From contig NC_092798.1 of the NCBI RefSeq assembly GCF_918797505.1, forward strand, positions 10,553,501 through 10,617,500: 64,000 bases of DNA. Reading direction: 5' to 3'. The position numbers and the translations under genes are program-made. This stretch comes from Bemisia tabaci. Its lineage: Eukaryota > Arthropoda > Insecta > Hemiptera > Aleyrodidae. The notes under the pieces were generated by a model. The model saw only the letters and a program-made list of their open reading frames with translations, was not told the origin of the DNA and ran no database searches. This document shows positions 42,592-52,985 of the stretch, piece after piece (position 1 is the stretch's first letter; each line of letters begins with the position of its first letter).

Positions 42592-42890
42592 TATTTGAAC
42601 TCTCCGGAATGCGTGAGGTATCACGCCGCATTTGAAGGCGTTTTCAAAACAGCCAAGTTCCGATACCCGCATTATCGTTTTGCATAGTTCATGTTCTTTT
42701 ATTATATTCCGCGCCACTTGTTTATTTTTTATCCTCGTAGAAAAACCACCCATTTGTAAATACAATTCTAGCTGAAGCGCACTTCAGCTTTGCATTCACC
42801 ACTGCAAAAATTTCAGAGGAAATCGGCAAGCCCAGCGTGCATGGAGGCTATTTCCATTTAAATCTTCCGTCACATTCTTATGGCGCAATG
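42575..42890. repeat. Fourth ~310-bp repeat unit
   Basis: Same unit as 40830-41765, separated by the 41766-42540 insertion. Confidence 0.8.
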
Positions 42891-43209
42891 ATGATATGGC
42901 GCAAACAATTCGCAAGTATTTTGTGCTGAATGTAGGAAAAAAAAACATCATTATTCCGCAGAAATTGATGGAAAAACTCTTTATGGAAGCTTCAAAATGC
43001 GTCCGATTAGTCGTATAAATCCTAAAATTTCTCGGGGTTTGCCCCTCGGACCCCCCTCCCCTCCGTGCTTGGGGCCCGGACCTTAAAACTGGTACCAGGG
43101 CCCGAGATGGGATGTGGCGGGCCTGCTGGTACGTCCCCAAATCGGTAACCTGCTCCTATGCATCCATTTTCTCGTCACAATAATAACTGGACCATTTCTG
43201 TTGCCATAG
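42891..43209. other. End of intron 3
   Basis: Non-coding; a GC-rich block near 43030-43110. Ends with TTGCCATAG acceptor. Confidence 0.6.
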
Positions 43210-43669
43210 GTTTGACTACAAGCTAAAAACGAACGGGATAATGGACCTGCCGGACTGGCTGGAGGTGCCGCACATGTTCGAGCTCATCTTCGTCTGGGGC
43301 ATGCCGTACTGGTCGTCACTACCCTCGGCGACCGTCTGGAACGCAGCCGACAAGCGGACGGCCGACGTGATCATGGCCATGTGGACCAGTTTCCTCCGCA
43401 CCTCGAACCCCATCCAAAGCTCGCTGAACATCAAGTGGGACAAGTTCACCGCCGAGAACCCGGCAGTCATCCTCCTGGATCGAAACTTCGACATGAACGA
43501 CGGCAGCCTTCTCAACTACAAGTCCTTCGAATTCTGGAACGAGTACTATCCCCGCGTCACTGAGGCCGCCAAGATCTGCTGCAACTTGACCGCCACAGCT
43601 GCGAGGACACGCTACGATTTCTTTGCCACCGTCATTGTGATTGGAGCCAATTTGAGGTTTTTCCACTGA
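43210..43669 (+). CDS. Cholinesterase-like host gene, exon D (3' part)
   Basis: Continues the Arg codon from exon C. Encodes DWLEVPHMFELIFVWGMPYW, where His (43271-43273) occupies the catalytic-His position, then the C-terminal FWNEYYPRV helix of the fold. After that comes a short hydrophobic stretch (FFATVIVIGANL) and a stop at 43667-43669. A donor-like AG/GTTTTT at 43655-43658 could instead lead to a transmembrane/cytoplasmic exon outside the clear matches. Glu and His of the triad are kept while Ser is lost. Confidence 0.85.
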
Positions 43670-43718
43670 CCGGGTAAGATTTTTAGTCAGAAATGACCTA
43701 CCACATGACGGGTAATAT

Positions 43719-44112
43719 TGTAATAGACCCGGGATGGTAAAATGGGTGCAAGATCCCTAACCCTGAGCTTGTCTGACTTGGGGGCGCAGCGAAGCTCTAA
43801 TCAGGGGGAAATAATCAACAGCACGTCTCCGTAGGGATCACTCTTTTATTCCCTCTACGCGAACTAACAAAATACAGATATGCATACGAACCTTATGACT
43901 ACGGAAATGCTCATCACACAACAACTAGGCTGGCCTATCTCCGAGTGCTTAGGGCATCGGACCTCGGCGAATGCCTTTACTCCACAACGCGTAGCCGACT
44001 GCCCAGAGTCAAAGCTGAAGCCGGCCGAACTTAACTCCGGCCCTGAAAAGCCGGCCATGAGGCATCACTCGCCGCAATCCAGAACACAAAACACTCGGTA
44101 CAAAGGACACAC
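43719..44112. mobile_element. LTR-like repeat E, copy 1
   Basis: TGTAATAGACCCGGG to about AAAGGACACACG. Homologous to 44757-45194 and to 51186-51304. Preceded by ATAT as is copy 2. No ORF. Confidence 0.6.
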
Positions 44113-44116
44113 GCAA

Positions 44117-44722
44117 TGGGTCACTAAACCTTGTTTATTTTATTGAATATTCTGTAAGTACTATGTGAGTAGATAAAGTGGTGATTTTTCCGCATTTTTA
44201 TGGAGCCGAAATCGCGGAGAAAACCGCTTTTGAAAAATCTAAAAATTGCAAGACATTTCAAACGCAGCCGAATGGCGGGAAGCTGACGGTGTTGATGTAC
44301 TGCGGTAGTCATATCGCAGTCTTCTCTCATTTTCCTCTGATGTTTGTTAAAATAAAACGTATTACAATGTGGAATTGTTGCTTCTTTATTACAGCTAACA
44401 TATGAATGAGATTCGAGTTTTAAATTCAAAAGATATAGTTTCGACTTTATTATTGTTCTCATATACAAAGAGCAGATAGAGATTGGACTGACGTCGTGGA
44501 AACCCGTGCCCGCTTCTGATTGGTGCCGGATGACATCATTCGGCGCGGCGCGAAACCGGGGCGTTTTAAATTTGCGTATAAGTTGAGCGATTTGAACTGC
44601 GCATTTCTCAGTTGTTGAGTTAATTATTCGCGTTTGTAATGTGCGCATCGTGTTCTATGCGTCATTTTCCTTCAGAAAACTATATTCGCAAGTCAAAATT
44701 CGTTCATGGTTTAGTGACCCAT
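44117..44722. mobile_element. ~606-bp inverted-repeat element
   Basis: 15-bp inverted ends ATGGGTCACTAAACC / GGTTTAGTGACCCAT. The interior is non-coding. Lies between the two copies of repeat E. Confidence 0.7.
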
Positions 44723-44756
44723 TTCCCCGGAAATTGCGTGTGATCCATTTCAATAT

Positions 44757-45194
44757 TGTAATAGGTAGACCAGGGGATAAAAAGGTTGAATGGTCCCCTG
44801 GTCTCCCGAACTGCCTTGCTTGGGGGGCGCAGCGTAGCTCGATGGTAAAAGGTATGAAAAGGACCGCCACGAGACGTATATATCCAGAACTCTTTACTAC
44901 TCTACAAAAACTCTACCACAAACTTTACACTGGCGGCCCAGACTCCTTATCACTATAAAACGCTTAAAAAAACACAACTTAATGGGACCTAAGGGCACTG
45001 GACCTCGGTGATGCTCAGTTGCCAAACACTTAGCCAACTGCCCAGAGCCAGAGCTTCAGCCTGCCGAGCTTAACTCCAGCTCTGAAAAGCTGGCTATGAG
45101 ACGGCACGCTCGCCTAAACTTCAGTCCGGAAAAACGCGGCCGCTGACGCATAAACAATGCCAAGACGGCATCGAACGCTCACTCAAAGGACACA
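44757..45194. mobile_element. LTR-like repeat E, copy 2
   Basis: TGTAATAGGTAGACC to AAAGGACACACG, with internal blocks (ACCTCGG, CCAACTGCCCAGAG, GAAAAGC) shared with copy 1. Confidence 0.6.
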
Positions 45195-45482
45195 CGATTT
45201 TTCGGAAATTGTGCCGTCCTATTGCATGATCTGTCCTTTGGAAAACAAAAAAAAAGAAGGAAAAAATATGAACCTCTGGGTCTCAGCGAAAACAGTCGTG
45301 AGAATCCACCCCCCCCCCCTTTTTCTCAGCTAAAATTCAAAGCACAAAACAAAACAAAAAAAATGACAAGACGACCCTTTAGAACTTTACAAATTGACCT
45401 AACCCCATTTGGTTAACCTGTTGAATTGGGGAGATTTTTAAATAAATAAATCTTTAGATACAATAAAATGATCTAACTCAAA
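45195..45482. other. Downstream region of copia remnant
   Basis: On minus, after the RNase H frame, an AT-rich stretch leads to a purine tract (AGAAAAAGGGGGGGGGG, about 45309-45326), a possible polypurine tract before a copia LTR. Confidence 0.45.
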
Positions 45483-45893
45483 TTAAATTATCCAAATAGC
45501 GTTGGTGTGGAACTCGTGTTTTTGTCTACTAAGAGGTTTAGTCATAATATCAGCAATCATTTTTCCTGTTTCCACATGTTTTATAACAAATCTTTTTTCT
45601 TTGAGTTTTTGTCTTATGAAATGATGACGTATGTCAATATGTTTAGTGCGCTTGTGGAACACCGGATTCTCTGCTAGGTCTTTGGCTCCACGGTTATCAG
45701 TAAAAAGCGTTACATCTAGTTTCGTCAATAAAATTATATCAATATGTTTTTCATCAAAGATCTCGGCATAAAGATTTTTCAAGTAACAACCTTCTTTCGC
45801 TGCTTCGCTTAACGCATAGTATTCGCAGTAAACCTCGCAATCCAAGCCCCTAGTGGTAAAAAATCTGCGCCGCTTACAAATTACACCACACAA
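45483..45893 (-). pseudogene. pol: Ty1/copia RNase H C-terminal fragment
   Basis: Segments YYALSEAAKEGCYLKNLY, LFTDNRGAKDLAENP, HKRTKHIDIRHHFIRQ and IADIMTKPL are the classic end of copia Pol. The first ~18 residues diverge, and the rest of pol is missing upstream, so it is a 3' remnant. Confidence 0.93.
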
Positions 45894-46381
45894 TTATTGT
45901 CATTCCGGTTCTCTATTTTCTCCTCTCTCGGTCATCCCGTCGAAGACAGTGTCCCGAGCGACCGCCTCCTTTATCGTCCGGGTGTAGTTGCCAGTTCTCC
46001 AGTCTTGGTATCTCTCCGTCATTTCCGCCATCGTTGTTAAAAACCGCGACAACAAGATCCCGGCAAGCGCCTTCAAACTCATGCGATACTATGCCGGTTA
46101 CATCCACGCTCCGTCCTCGCGATGGAAGGAGCAGCATGCCACTGCACAGGCTCCACTGCCGCGATAGTCCGTCTATATATGCGAATATACAGGGTATATG
46201 CGTATATGTATCTGTACATAAATACTTTGAAGCCTTTTGATTCGGTGAAAAAAAAAATTGGTATTGGAGGAGATAAAAATATGGACCTTCTGGTCAAAGT
46301 AGGAAAAAGTAGAGAGGATTAAATGTGATAAATTTATGCAACACTGATCTGAAAACATACAAACAAACAAAAAAAAAATCG
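45894..46381. other. Non-coding region with a 60-codon frame
   Basis: A short minus frame at 45900-46082 (Arg/Thr/Glu-rich) has no recognisable match. The rest resembles LTR leader sequence. Confidence 0.35.
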
Positions 46382-46681
46382 TCAATAGTGCACCCTTGCC
46401 CGGAGGGCCGGCCCCGGCTCCAATCTGAATCCCTTCTTTTTGCAGATCCAGTACACTCGTACGGCCGAACTGACCGCTTTGCAGGCCAACCTCAGGTGTC
46501 CCCAGGCTTGCCGCAGGCTGTAAGCTGGCAGGTACCACTCCAAATCCCAATCCACAATGATTTTTTGGGACGGCCCCATTTGTGATGTTGTGAGCCCAAG
46601 GTAATTTTCGGACGAATAATTTCTCGACTGATAGATGCAAATTGTTGTAACTCTTACCTTTTGAGATTCTTCCACCAGCAA
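46382..46681 (-). CDS. HY-tail family ORF, copy 2
   Basis: About 100 codons, no ATG at the start of the frame (begins after a stop). Carries the whole conserved domain: YLGLTTSQMG, KIIVDWDLEWYLP, LRQAWGHLRLACK, then a PGPAL box and VHY end. A donor-like AAAAG/GTAAGAG lies at about 46657, and an upstream frame (46683-46960, Ser-rich) may hold the N-terminus. The LTR element at 46909 is inserted upstream. Confidence 0.55.
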   Translation of the reverse strand: MLVEESQKVRVTTICIYQSRNYSSENYLGLTTSQMGPSQKIIVDWDLEWYLPAYSLRQAWGHLRLACKAVSSAVRVYWICKKKGFRLEPGPALRARVHY

Positions 46682-46908
46682 CTTTTCTGAGGCTTCTGTC
46701 CTGAGGATTTTGACTCTTTCCTCTCGAATTGAGTGAATGAATTGGTGCTTGCAGATTCAACCCATCCTTTGACTCCTCAGGGCTGTTCAACATATGAGTC
46801 CCGTTTCTAATACCTGGACAAGCACTCACTACTGATGTAGGCGCATTGTCCTTAAAAAACTCACTTTGAATGCAAAAAGAAGACTCCAACTCTACATCTA
46901 AATCATAA

Positions 46909-49593
46909 TGTTGTGGGGGGGGGAGGGGATCGCGCGCAAATGAAGAACACAATGAATATATGAACAATGAACAATGAATATGTATATCTCTAATTTCTCA
47001 AGCTACACTCACAGGGGCCGACCGGATCATCTGGGAATCTTTTCCTCGAGACTGATCTATCTCTATAACTAATACACACACTCACGGGGGCTGACCGGAC
47101 CATCTGGGAATCTATTCCTCGAGACTGATGTCGCCCATGTGATCACCGAATCTTTTTATGTCAAAACGTGTGCACTTCCGCGACACTGAAGCTTCACGTT
47201 TAGACATAAACAAGCGCTAACTTCCGACGGACCTATCTCTATCGCTGGCCATGGAAATCCGTGAATTCTCACGAAAAGCCATGACGCAAAGCACGCCTCA
47301 TCTATGGAGCCGAATGCGGGAAACTTAAGCCTGTAAAGACTTAAGCGTTCCCACAACATCCCCTCTCGCTACCGAAAACAAAATAAATGACACAACTCCA
47401 CTCTCTCAACTTAACTCAGGTCTAGATGAGACGCCCTTTAGCGACAGAAACAAATACATCAGGTATAAGCTTTCCGAGGACCACCTGGTCGAAATCAGTC
47501 CTTCCTAAAAGATCTCTTTCTCTCTCTACTTTTTTCTCACTTTTTCTTTTCTTACAATTTTCTAATTTACAAAAAAAAACTTCCTAAAAAACTTTTGAAG
47601 TGCAAAGTGCATCAAGTGCATCAGTCAAAGTTTCCTCGAAGGCCACTCGCACGGTGCTAGCCGTATTAATTACACAATAGTACAATTCCCCCTTGTCCTT
47701 CTCTCTTTTCTATTCTTTTAGAACAAATAAAAATAACCAATCTTACAACAAATTACAAGAAAATTTACAAATTTACAAAAACAATTCTAAAAAAAACTTG
47801 ATATGCTGCCGTGAACGATTCCTGTTCCTCGGGAATAATCATCCAGCCGTCCCTCCTCGTGTAGCCGCCTGCTTGCATCGTCCGAGAGTCCCTCCAGAAG
47901 TTGTACCGATCTCCGTCCACAGTGCCCAAATTGGGGATGCCTCCTTCGAGCTAAACCGTAGCGATGTCCTGCAAAGGATCCCTGGTGGTGCCATGCAGCC
48001 AGACGTTTTGCCATGAGTTCCGCTGGTGGTGCCATGCGAAGAGCCAAGCGAGTAGCGATCCATTCGAGCTACGCTCCCCTGCCCCAACGGTGCCAAAAGT
48101 TAGATTCCCATAGGCAGACGCGTTGATCAGTAGATGGCGCCAGACTGCTACAAGTTGCGCGACATAGCGTGATGTTGTGCGAGCCGTGATGAGCCGTCCG
48201 CAAGGTAACTTTATATCAGGGTGCACGGTGCCAGATGGTCGGGGCAAGCCGTCAGTGCTCGTAGTCGTAGCGACGTGAAAACTACATCATGAGGCGCAGG
48301 TGCCCTGAAAACTCGATGACTTGGGTGCCGACGGTTGTAGATCGTACTTCCTCCTTTGAGACTCCCCCGAATGCTGCTACCTCAACGCCGCGTCCAAGGG
48401 ATGATTAAGCCGTTGGAACAAAAACCGCCCGGGCACATGGAACAAAATAAAACTTATATTAATTAGAAAAAAAAACAATAAATGAATTAAAATTAATAAA
48501 TCTTCTCTCTTCTTTTCCATTCTTTCTCTTATTCCTTTTATTATTATTAATATTATTTTTATATGTTTTCTTTTTAATTAAGTCTAATCTTTTAAGGAAA
48601 AAAACCATTAACGTGAAAACAAAATCAGACTCAGTGCTGCCAAAAAAAAGTTCTAGATAAATCCAAAAATTACTACATAAAATAAAAAAAATCAAAACGA
48701 GACAGTACCAAAATTAAATGTACAAAGAAAAACAATATATTTAATAATAATATTTAATTTTGTGAGTATTAAACTTCAGTAAACTATGGGCGAGGGTGGA
48801 AAAAATCCGGTTTCAACATTATAACCTCGATCTAATTTCCTCTCCGAAGCCGGCAAATAATAAGAATTACAACAAAAAAACATGAACCCGTGGGATAGGC
48901 AAAAAAAACTATTTAACAAGCAAAAAAAAAACTTTAAATTATGAAAATTATGTAATCAAACAATCTCTTTGAACCCAGTGGATGTTGACTAAAAGCAACT
49001 AAAAATCGAGAGCTGAACAATTCTTTCCAACTGGTGAAATTAATCCTGTTACACTCTAAAATATTTGCCACATCTAACCACCCCATAAAAGGGTGAGGGG
49101 GATCGATTCACTCGACGCCATCCACCACCGAACACCCGGCGCCTCCACCATGTTGTGGGGGGGATCGCGCACAAATGAAGAACACAATGAATATATGAAC
49201 AATGAACAATGAATATGTATATCTCTAATTTCTCAAGCTACACTCACAGGGGCCGACCGGATCATCTGGGAATCTTTTCCTCGAGACTGATCTATCTCTA
49301 TAACTAATACACACACTCACGGGGGCTGACCGGACCATCTGGGAATCTATTCCTCGAGACTGATGTCGCCCATGTGATCACCGAATCTTTTTATGTCAAA
49401 ACGTGTGCACTTCCGCGACACTGAAGCTTCACGTTTAGACATAAACAAGCGCTAACTTCCGACGGACCTATCTCTATCGCTGGCCATGGAAATCCGTGAA
49501 TTCTCACGAAAAGCCATGACGCAAAGCACGCCTCATCTATGGAGCCGAATGCGGGAAACTTAAGCCTGTAAAGACTTAAGCGTTCCCACAACA
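46909..49593 (-). mobile_element. Complete non-autonomous LTR element, 2685 bp, TSD ATAA
   Basis: LTRs 46909-47358 and 49151-49593 are nearly identical; both ends are TGTTGTGG...CCCACAACA. ATAA flanks at 46905-46908 and 49594-49597. PBS on minus TGGTGGAGGCGCCGGG (49135-49150); polypurine tract GAGAGGGGA at 47359-47367. The interior has no gag, pol or env. The near-identity of the LTRs implies a recent insertion, mobilised in trans. Confidence 0.95.
47359..49150. other. Interior of the non-autonomous LTR element
   Basis: AT-rich 47570-47800 and 48420-49070. A middle part 47810-48420 holds repeats of GGTGGTGCCATGC. No ORF looks coding. Confidence 0.6.
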
Positions 49594-49615
49594 ATAAAAA
49601 TTAGTAAAATTATTA

Positions 49616-49939
49616 TCAACAGCTGGAGCAACACTTGCTGTTACTGCATGAACAACGTCCGCCGCTCCCAGGGGCGAACCGTCTGCATTCTTTAAACTTT
49701 TTTTTATCATTTACGTCTATCTCCGTGGAACTCACAAAATTTGCCGTCGCAACACAGACGTCCGCGCTTGTATCGAATTGCAGAGTTGCTTCATGACCAT
49801 TACAATAACCTTCCACTGATAATCTGTTAACCTTTTTAATTTCTTGATGGTCTATTTTATTAATAGACTGTAACTCATTATCATCTACAACGCAACCTAC
49901 AACATCACCATAATATTCGTCAATAATTTCTTTAATCAT
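49616..49939 (-). pseudogene. Retroelement protease fragment
   Basis: Segment GYCNGHEATLQFDTSADVCV has the layout of retropepsin active sites, but reads DTSAD rather than D(S/T)GA. It ends in a Cys/Ser-rich tail next to the LTR insertion. Without that insertion it would be continuous with sequence left of 46909. Confidence 0.6.
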
Positions 49940-50057
49940 GTTGGCTAACTTATACCTACTTGATAAGCAAGGTACTAAGGAAATAAGAAAATGGTAAAAG
50001 GAAGATAAATTTTAAGCTTTTTTTTTTATTAATGACTAAGAAAAAAAAGATTTTAAG

Positions 50058-50507
50058 CTAATAGTGAATATCGGGCCGCAGGGCGGGCCCCGGTTCCAGT
50101 TTGACGCCGAGTCTAGCGCACACTATCGTGACCCGTAAGGCCTCAATGACCGCTCTCACTGCTTCCTTGCCATGATTCCATGCCGGTCTCAAACTAGCGC
50201 TTGGGAGTACCAATTCTTTGTTCCAGTCTACCGTGATCGTTGAATCCGGATTCCGATGGCCTTGCCGCTCTAGGGTGGGCTGCTCGTTGAAGCTGTGACG
50301 CCGGCGGGGCTGGAGAAAACGAGGGCTGCTGTTTGATGCTTCTGCCGATGAGAAATCAGACTCCTCGGTACTGCTCGGTACGACGGTTATGACTTCGATT
50401 TCTTCGAGGCTTGGTAGACTTTCCGCTGAACTCCATGACTCCATTCTCTGGGTGCTGAGGGCTTGGTAGGTGGTTTGTTGGTCCGGCAGATGCTGAAGGT
50501 GCCTCAT
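50058..50507 (-). CDS. HY-tail family ORF, copy 3 (best-preserved)
   Basis: 149 codons from ATG 50507. An alternative ATG at 50444 is better placed relative to the TATA module (about 80 bp away, as in copies 7 and 8). N-terminal acidic Ser/Glu region (SLPSLEEIEVITVVPSS), a basic LQPRRRHSF patch, then the conserved domain: TITVDWNKELVLP, LRPAWNHGKEAVRAV, RLGVKLEPGPAL, ending PDIHY. An intact frame alongside mutated paralogues suggests it was constrained at least until recently. The same stretch also keeps a second overlapping frame. No known family. Confidence 0.65.
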   Translation of the reverse strand: MRHLQHLPDQQTTYQALSTQRMESWSSAESLPSLEEIEVITVVPSSTEESDFSSAEASNSSPRFLQPRRRHSFNEQPTLERQGHRNPDSTITVDWNKELVLPSASLRPAWNHGKEAVRAVIEALRVTIVCARLGVKLEPGPALRPDIHY

Positions 50508-50520
50508 CGTTTCGCTCGCA

Positions 50521-50534
50521 GCGTTTTATATCGG
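50521..50534 (-). promoter_or_regulatory. TATA module of HY-tail copy 3
   Basis: CCGATATAAAACGC on minus, followed by TGCGAGCGAAACGATGA. Shared with 42080-42094, 56001-56014 and 5346-5360. Confidence 0.5.
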
Positions 50535-50921
50535 AACATTTCTTCGACCTTCGGAATTAATGTTTGCGAAATTCAGCAGGTCCCAATTTACAACTCGTTT
50601 CACGAATGTGTACACCGCAACGCTTATTAAGACGCACAACATTAATGAGAAAATTCCATATTGCACAGCATCATGGTCCACGACACTGTCTGATTTATTC
50701 CCCGCGGCTACAATCACGGTTTCACTGTTAACATGTTTAACTTCTTTGGAGAACCACTTCCCCATACTGTTCGTATCGCGCCAAAAGGTCTCCCAGGAAG
50801 GCATAAAATACGATAGTAAAGTTAAAACGCGCACTTGAATGTTCTTTTCCGAAGACGTTCGTAGATTCGGAGCACGGTCGCCATATAATGGCTGCTCTAC
50901 ACACACAAATGATAAACTCAA
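50526..50921 (-). CDS. Membrane-anchored C-terminal fragment, Env-like
   Basis: 131-codon frame with a hydrophobic segment YGIFSLMLCVLISVAVYTFV and a short basic tail; the region before it is soluble with SWETFWRDTN. It resembles the C-terminal end of an Env but does not align clearly with copies 1-3. It begins at the LTR-like boundary at 50924, so it is truncated. Its last residues overlap the HY-tail promoter. Confidence 0.45.
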   Translation of the reverse strand: MSLSFVCVEQPLYGDRAPNLRTSSEKNIQVRVLTLLSYFMPSWETFWRDTNSMGKWFSKEVKHVNSETVIVAAGNKSDSVVDHDAVQYGIFSLMLCVLISVAVYTFVKRVVNWDLLNFANINSEGRRNVPI

Positions 50922-50923
50922 CT

Positions 50924-51183
50924 TGTGATATCGAACAACAACTTTATTCAGAATTGAGGCAGGTTTTATACATCAACAGTGACCACGACTTAAGGTCAGG
51001 CTAGGCGAGTGTTTACCAACGCGTGCATCATCTAAAAAGTAGGAAGGTAAATACGGCGGTAAACAAACGAAAAGCATTGAACTCAAGGCGTGTCTCACAC
51101 GAAGCGTAAGCAGGCACTACAATCATGATCACAATATCAGCTGAACGAGCTTGGAGCAATATTATTAACATAACGTTGTCACA
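50924..51183. mobile_element. 260-bp LTR-like insertion
   Basis: Ends TGTGATA...GTTGTCACA, TG..CA with short inverted termini. Contains CTTTATTCAG. Flanks do not show a matching duplication. Confidence 0.5.
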
Positions 51184-51185
51184 AT

Positions 51186-51304
51186 TGTAATAGACCGGGG
51201 ATAAAATGGGTCAATGGTCCCCACACGAACCGCCTTGCTTGGGGGGCGTAGCGTAGCTCGAGGATGGAAGAAAAGGGGAAACAAGGACGTATCAGGGTGT
51301 ATAT
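51186..51304. mobile_element. LTR-like repeat E, copy 3 (fragment)
   Basis: TGTAATAGACCGGGG, then CCTTGCTTGGGGGGCG as in copy 2. Interrupted at GTATAT by the solo LTR. Confidence 0.65.
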
Positions 51305-51684
51305 TGTTGTGGGGGAATGCTGGCACAAATGAAGAACACAACCAAATATGGAAATAGCACAATGAATATATATATATCTAAATCTCTATATAAATCTCTA
51401 TATGAATAGCAACACTCACAGGGGCCGACCGGATCTAGCTCTAGAATCTTTCCTAGATGACTGATCTCGCCCACGTGGATATCACATCCTTTTATGCCAA
51501 TGCTTGAACTTCCGAAAAACGGAAGCTCTCCGCGCGGACATAAACAAATGCGCCTCGAGAAACTCCGTCCGATAGGACTGACCCTGGACCTCCGCGATTT
51601 CTCACGAAGAGCTATGCCGCGAAGCATGCCTCATCTACGGAGCTGAATGTGGACACCAAACCTGCAAGGTCTGGTCCCACAACA
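51305..51684 (-). mobile_element. Solo LTR, TSD ATAT
   Basis: 380 bp, TGTTGTGGGGG...CCCACAACA, with ATAT on both sides (51301-51304, 51685-51688). Nearly the same sequence as 32119-32500. Inserted into repeat E copy 3. Confidence 0.92.
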
Positions 51685-51766
51685 ATATAAACATTTATTG
51701 GATGAAGGAACGAAGAAGAGAAAAAAACGCTGTTTTGAAAAAGAGGAAAACTTCTTATAGGGTGGA

Positions 51767-52063
51767 TCAGTAGTGCTTTCCCGGCAATAGACCTGGTCCT
51801 GGCACCATCGGTATCCCTCGCCGCAAACAATAACAGTAGTCCCGCACGGCTTGGCCAAATTTTCTCCATGCGACCTTCAGGAGACCCCATGCGTGTCGGC
51901 AGCTGTCCGCCGGCAGATCGATTTCCACTCCACGATCCCAATCCACCACAATCTTTCTTGTCAGCCCCATTTCCAGTGTCGTCAGGCCCAGGTACTGCTG
52001 GGTCCGGGGCCGCCGCCGGGGACTGGGATGCGCCTTGGTTGTGGATATAGTCATAGTAGCCAT
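51767..52063 (-). CDS. HY-tail family ORF, copy 4
   Basis: 98 codons from ATG 52063 (frame open to 52129). Short Ser/Pro/Arg-rich N-terminus, then YLGLTTLEMG, KIVVDWDRGVEIDLP, CRHAWGLLKVAWRKF, YCLRRGIPMVPGPGL, and PGKHY end. Nearest to copy 1 at the C-terminus. No TATA module of the type above was found just upstream; instead a segment at 52105-52240 repeats the 3' flank of copy 3 (49955-50090). Confidence 0.62.
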   Translation of the reverse strand: MATMTISTTKAHPSPRRRPRTQQYLGLTTLEMGLTRKIVVDWDRGVEIDLPADSCRHAWGLLKVAWRKFGQAVRDYCYCLRRGIPMVPGPGLLPGKHY

Positions 52064-52240
52064 GGTTGAGAAGCGAAGGTTGGGAAGGCTGGGAGACCTG
52101 GATGAAATACGCACGTACTTGATAAGCAAGGTACTAAGGAAATAAGAAAATGGTAAAAGGAAGATAAATTTTAAGCTTTCTTTTATTAATGACTAAAAAA
52201 AAAGATTTTAAGCTAATAGTGAATATCGGGCCGCAGGGTG

Positions 52241-52731
52241 GTAAGTAACTCAAAATGGTAGAGCTGATCAATATAATCGGTGAAATACAGAACGATATGA
52301 ACTACATAATAACATATTGAAGTGCGGGGGGATACTAAAACTAAGGAACTAAAACAACTAGACCACTTTCGGTGTGGAAACCTCTATTTTTACAAACAAC
52401 ACTATACCAATGAAAACCCGATTTGCGCGGGAACGCTCTCGCTGCTCTGACAGGGGCTGACCGGGCCAACTTTCGCGTGAAGACTCAAGACTGACCGCGA
52501 GCCAAAGCTTCCATGCTTCTTTTAAGCAGCGCGCGAAAGCTCCGCTTTTCCGCGACCGCGGTTCGTCCCGGAACTTTCGGACGCGGCTCAAAACAAACAC
52601 GTCTCAAAATGACCTCGCCGTCTGAAACGCTTGACCCACCTTGCTCGTGGAAACTCCGTGATAACGCACGAACAAGTACATTTCCTCTTAGTGGAACGGT
52701 AAAACCCCAATGTTTTAGCCGTACCACTACA
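52241..52731 (-). mobile_element. LTR, truncated at one end (B-type), copy 1
   Basis: About 490 bp, ending CCACTACA at 52731 and followed by ATAC of the 40-bp array. 52320-52731 is ~98% like 56756-57175. The left end is fused to the 3' flank of a HY-tail element. Confidence 0.8.
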
Positions 52732-52985
52732 ATACGCTTAAATTAAATTCTGCGGGCTTATGAAAACTGAAATACGCTTAAATTAAATTCTGCCGGGCTT
52801 ATGAAAACTAAAATACGCTTAAATTAAATTCTACCGGGCTTATGAAAACTGAAATACACTTAAATTAAATTCTGCCGGGCTTATGAAAACTGAAATACAC
52901 TTAAATCAACTTCTGCCAAGGTTATGAAAAACTGAAATACACCTAATTTAACTTCTGCCGGGCTTATGAAAAACCGAAGAGAGAG
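52732..52985. repeat. 40-bp tandem repeat array, second locus
   Basis: Six units of ATACGCTTAAATTAAATTCT plus GCCGGGCTTATGAAAACTGA. On minus it follows the LTR/PBS at 53061-53077 and an A/T-rich leader, as at 18267-18566. Confidence 0.9.

Noticed and set aside
47693..48247. Short frames inside the non-autonomous LTR element
   Set aside because: No homology, poor composition, overlapping on both strands.
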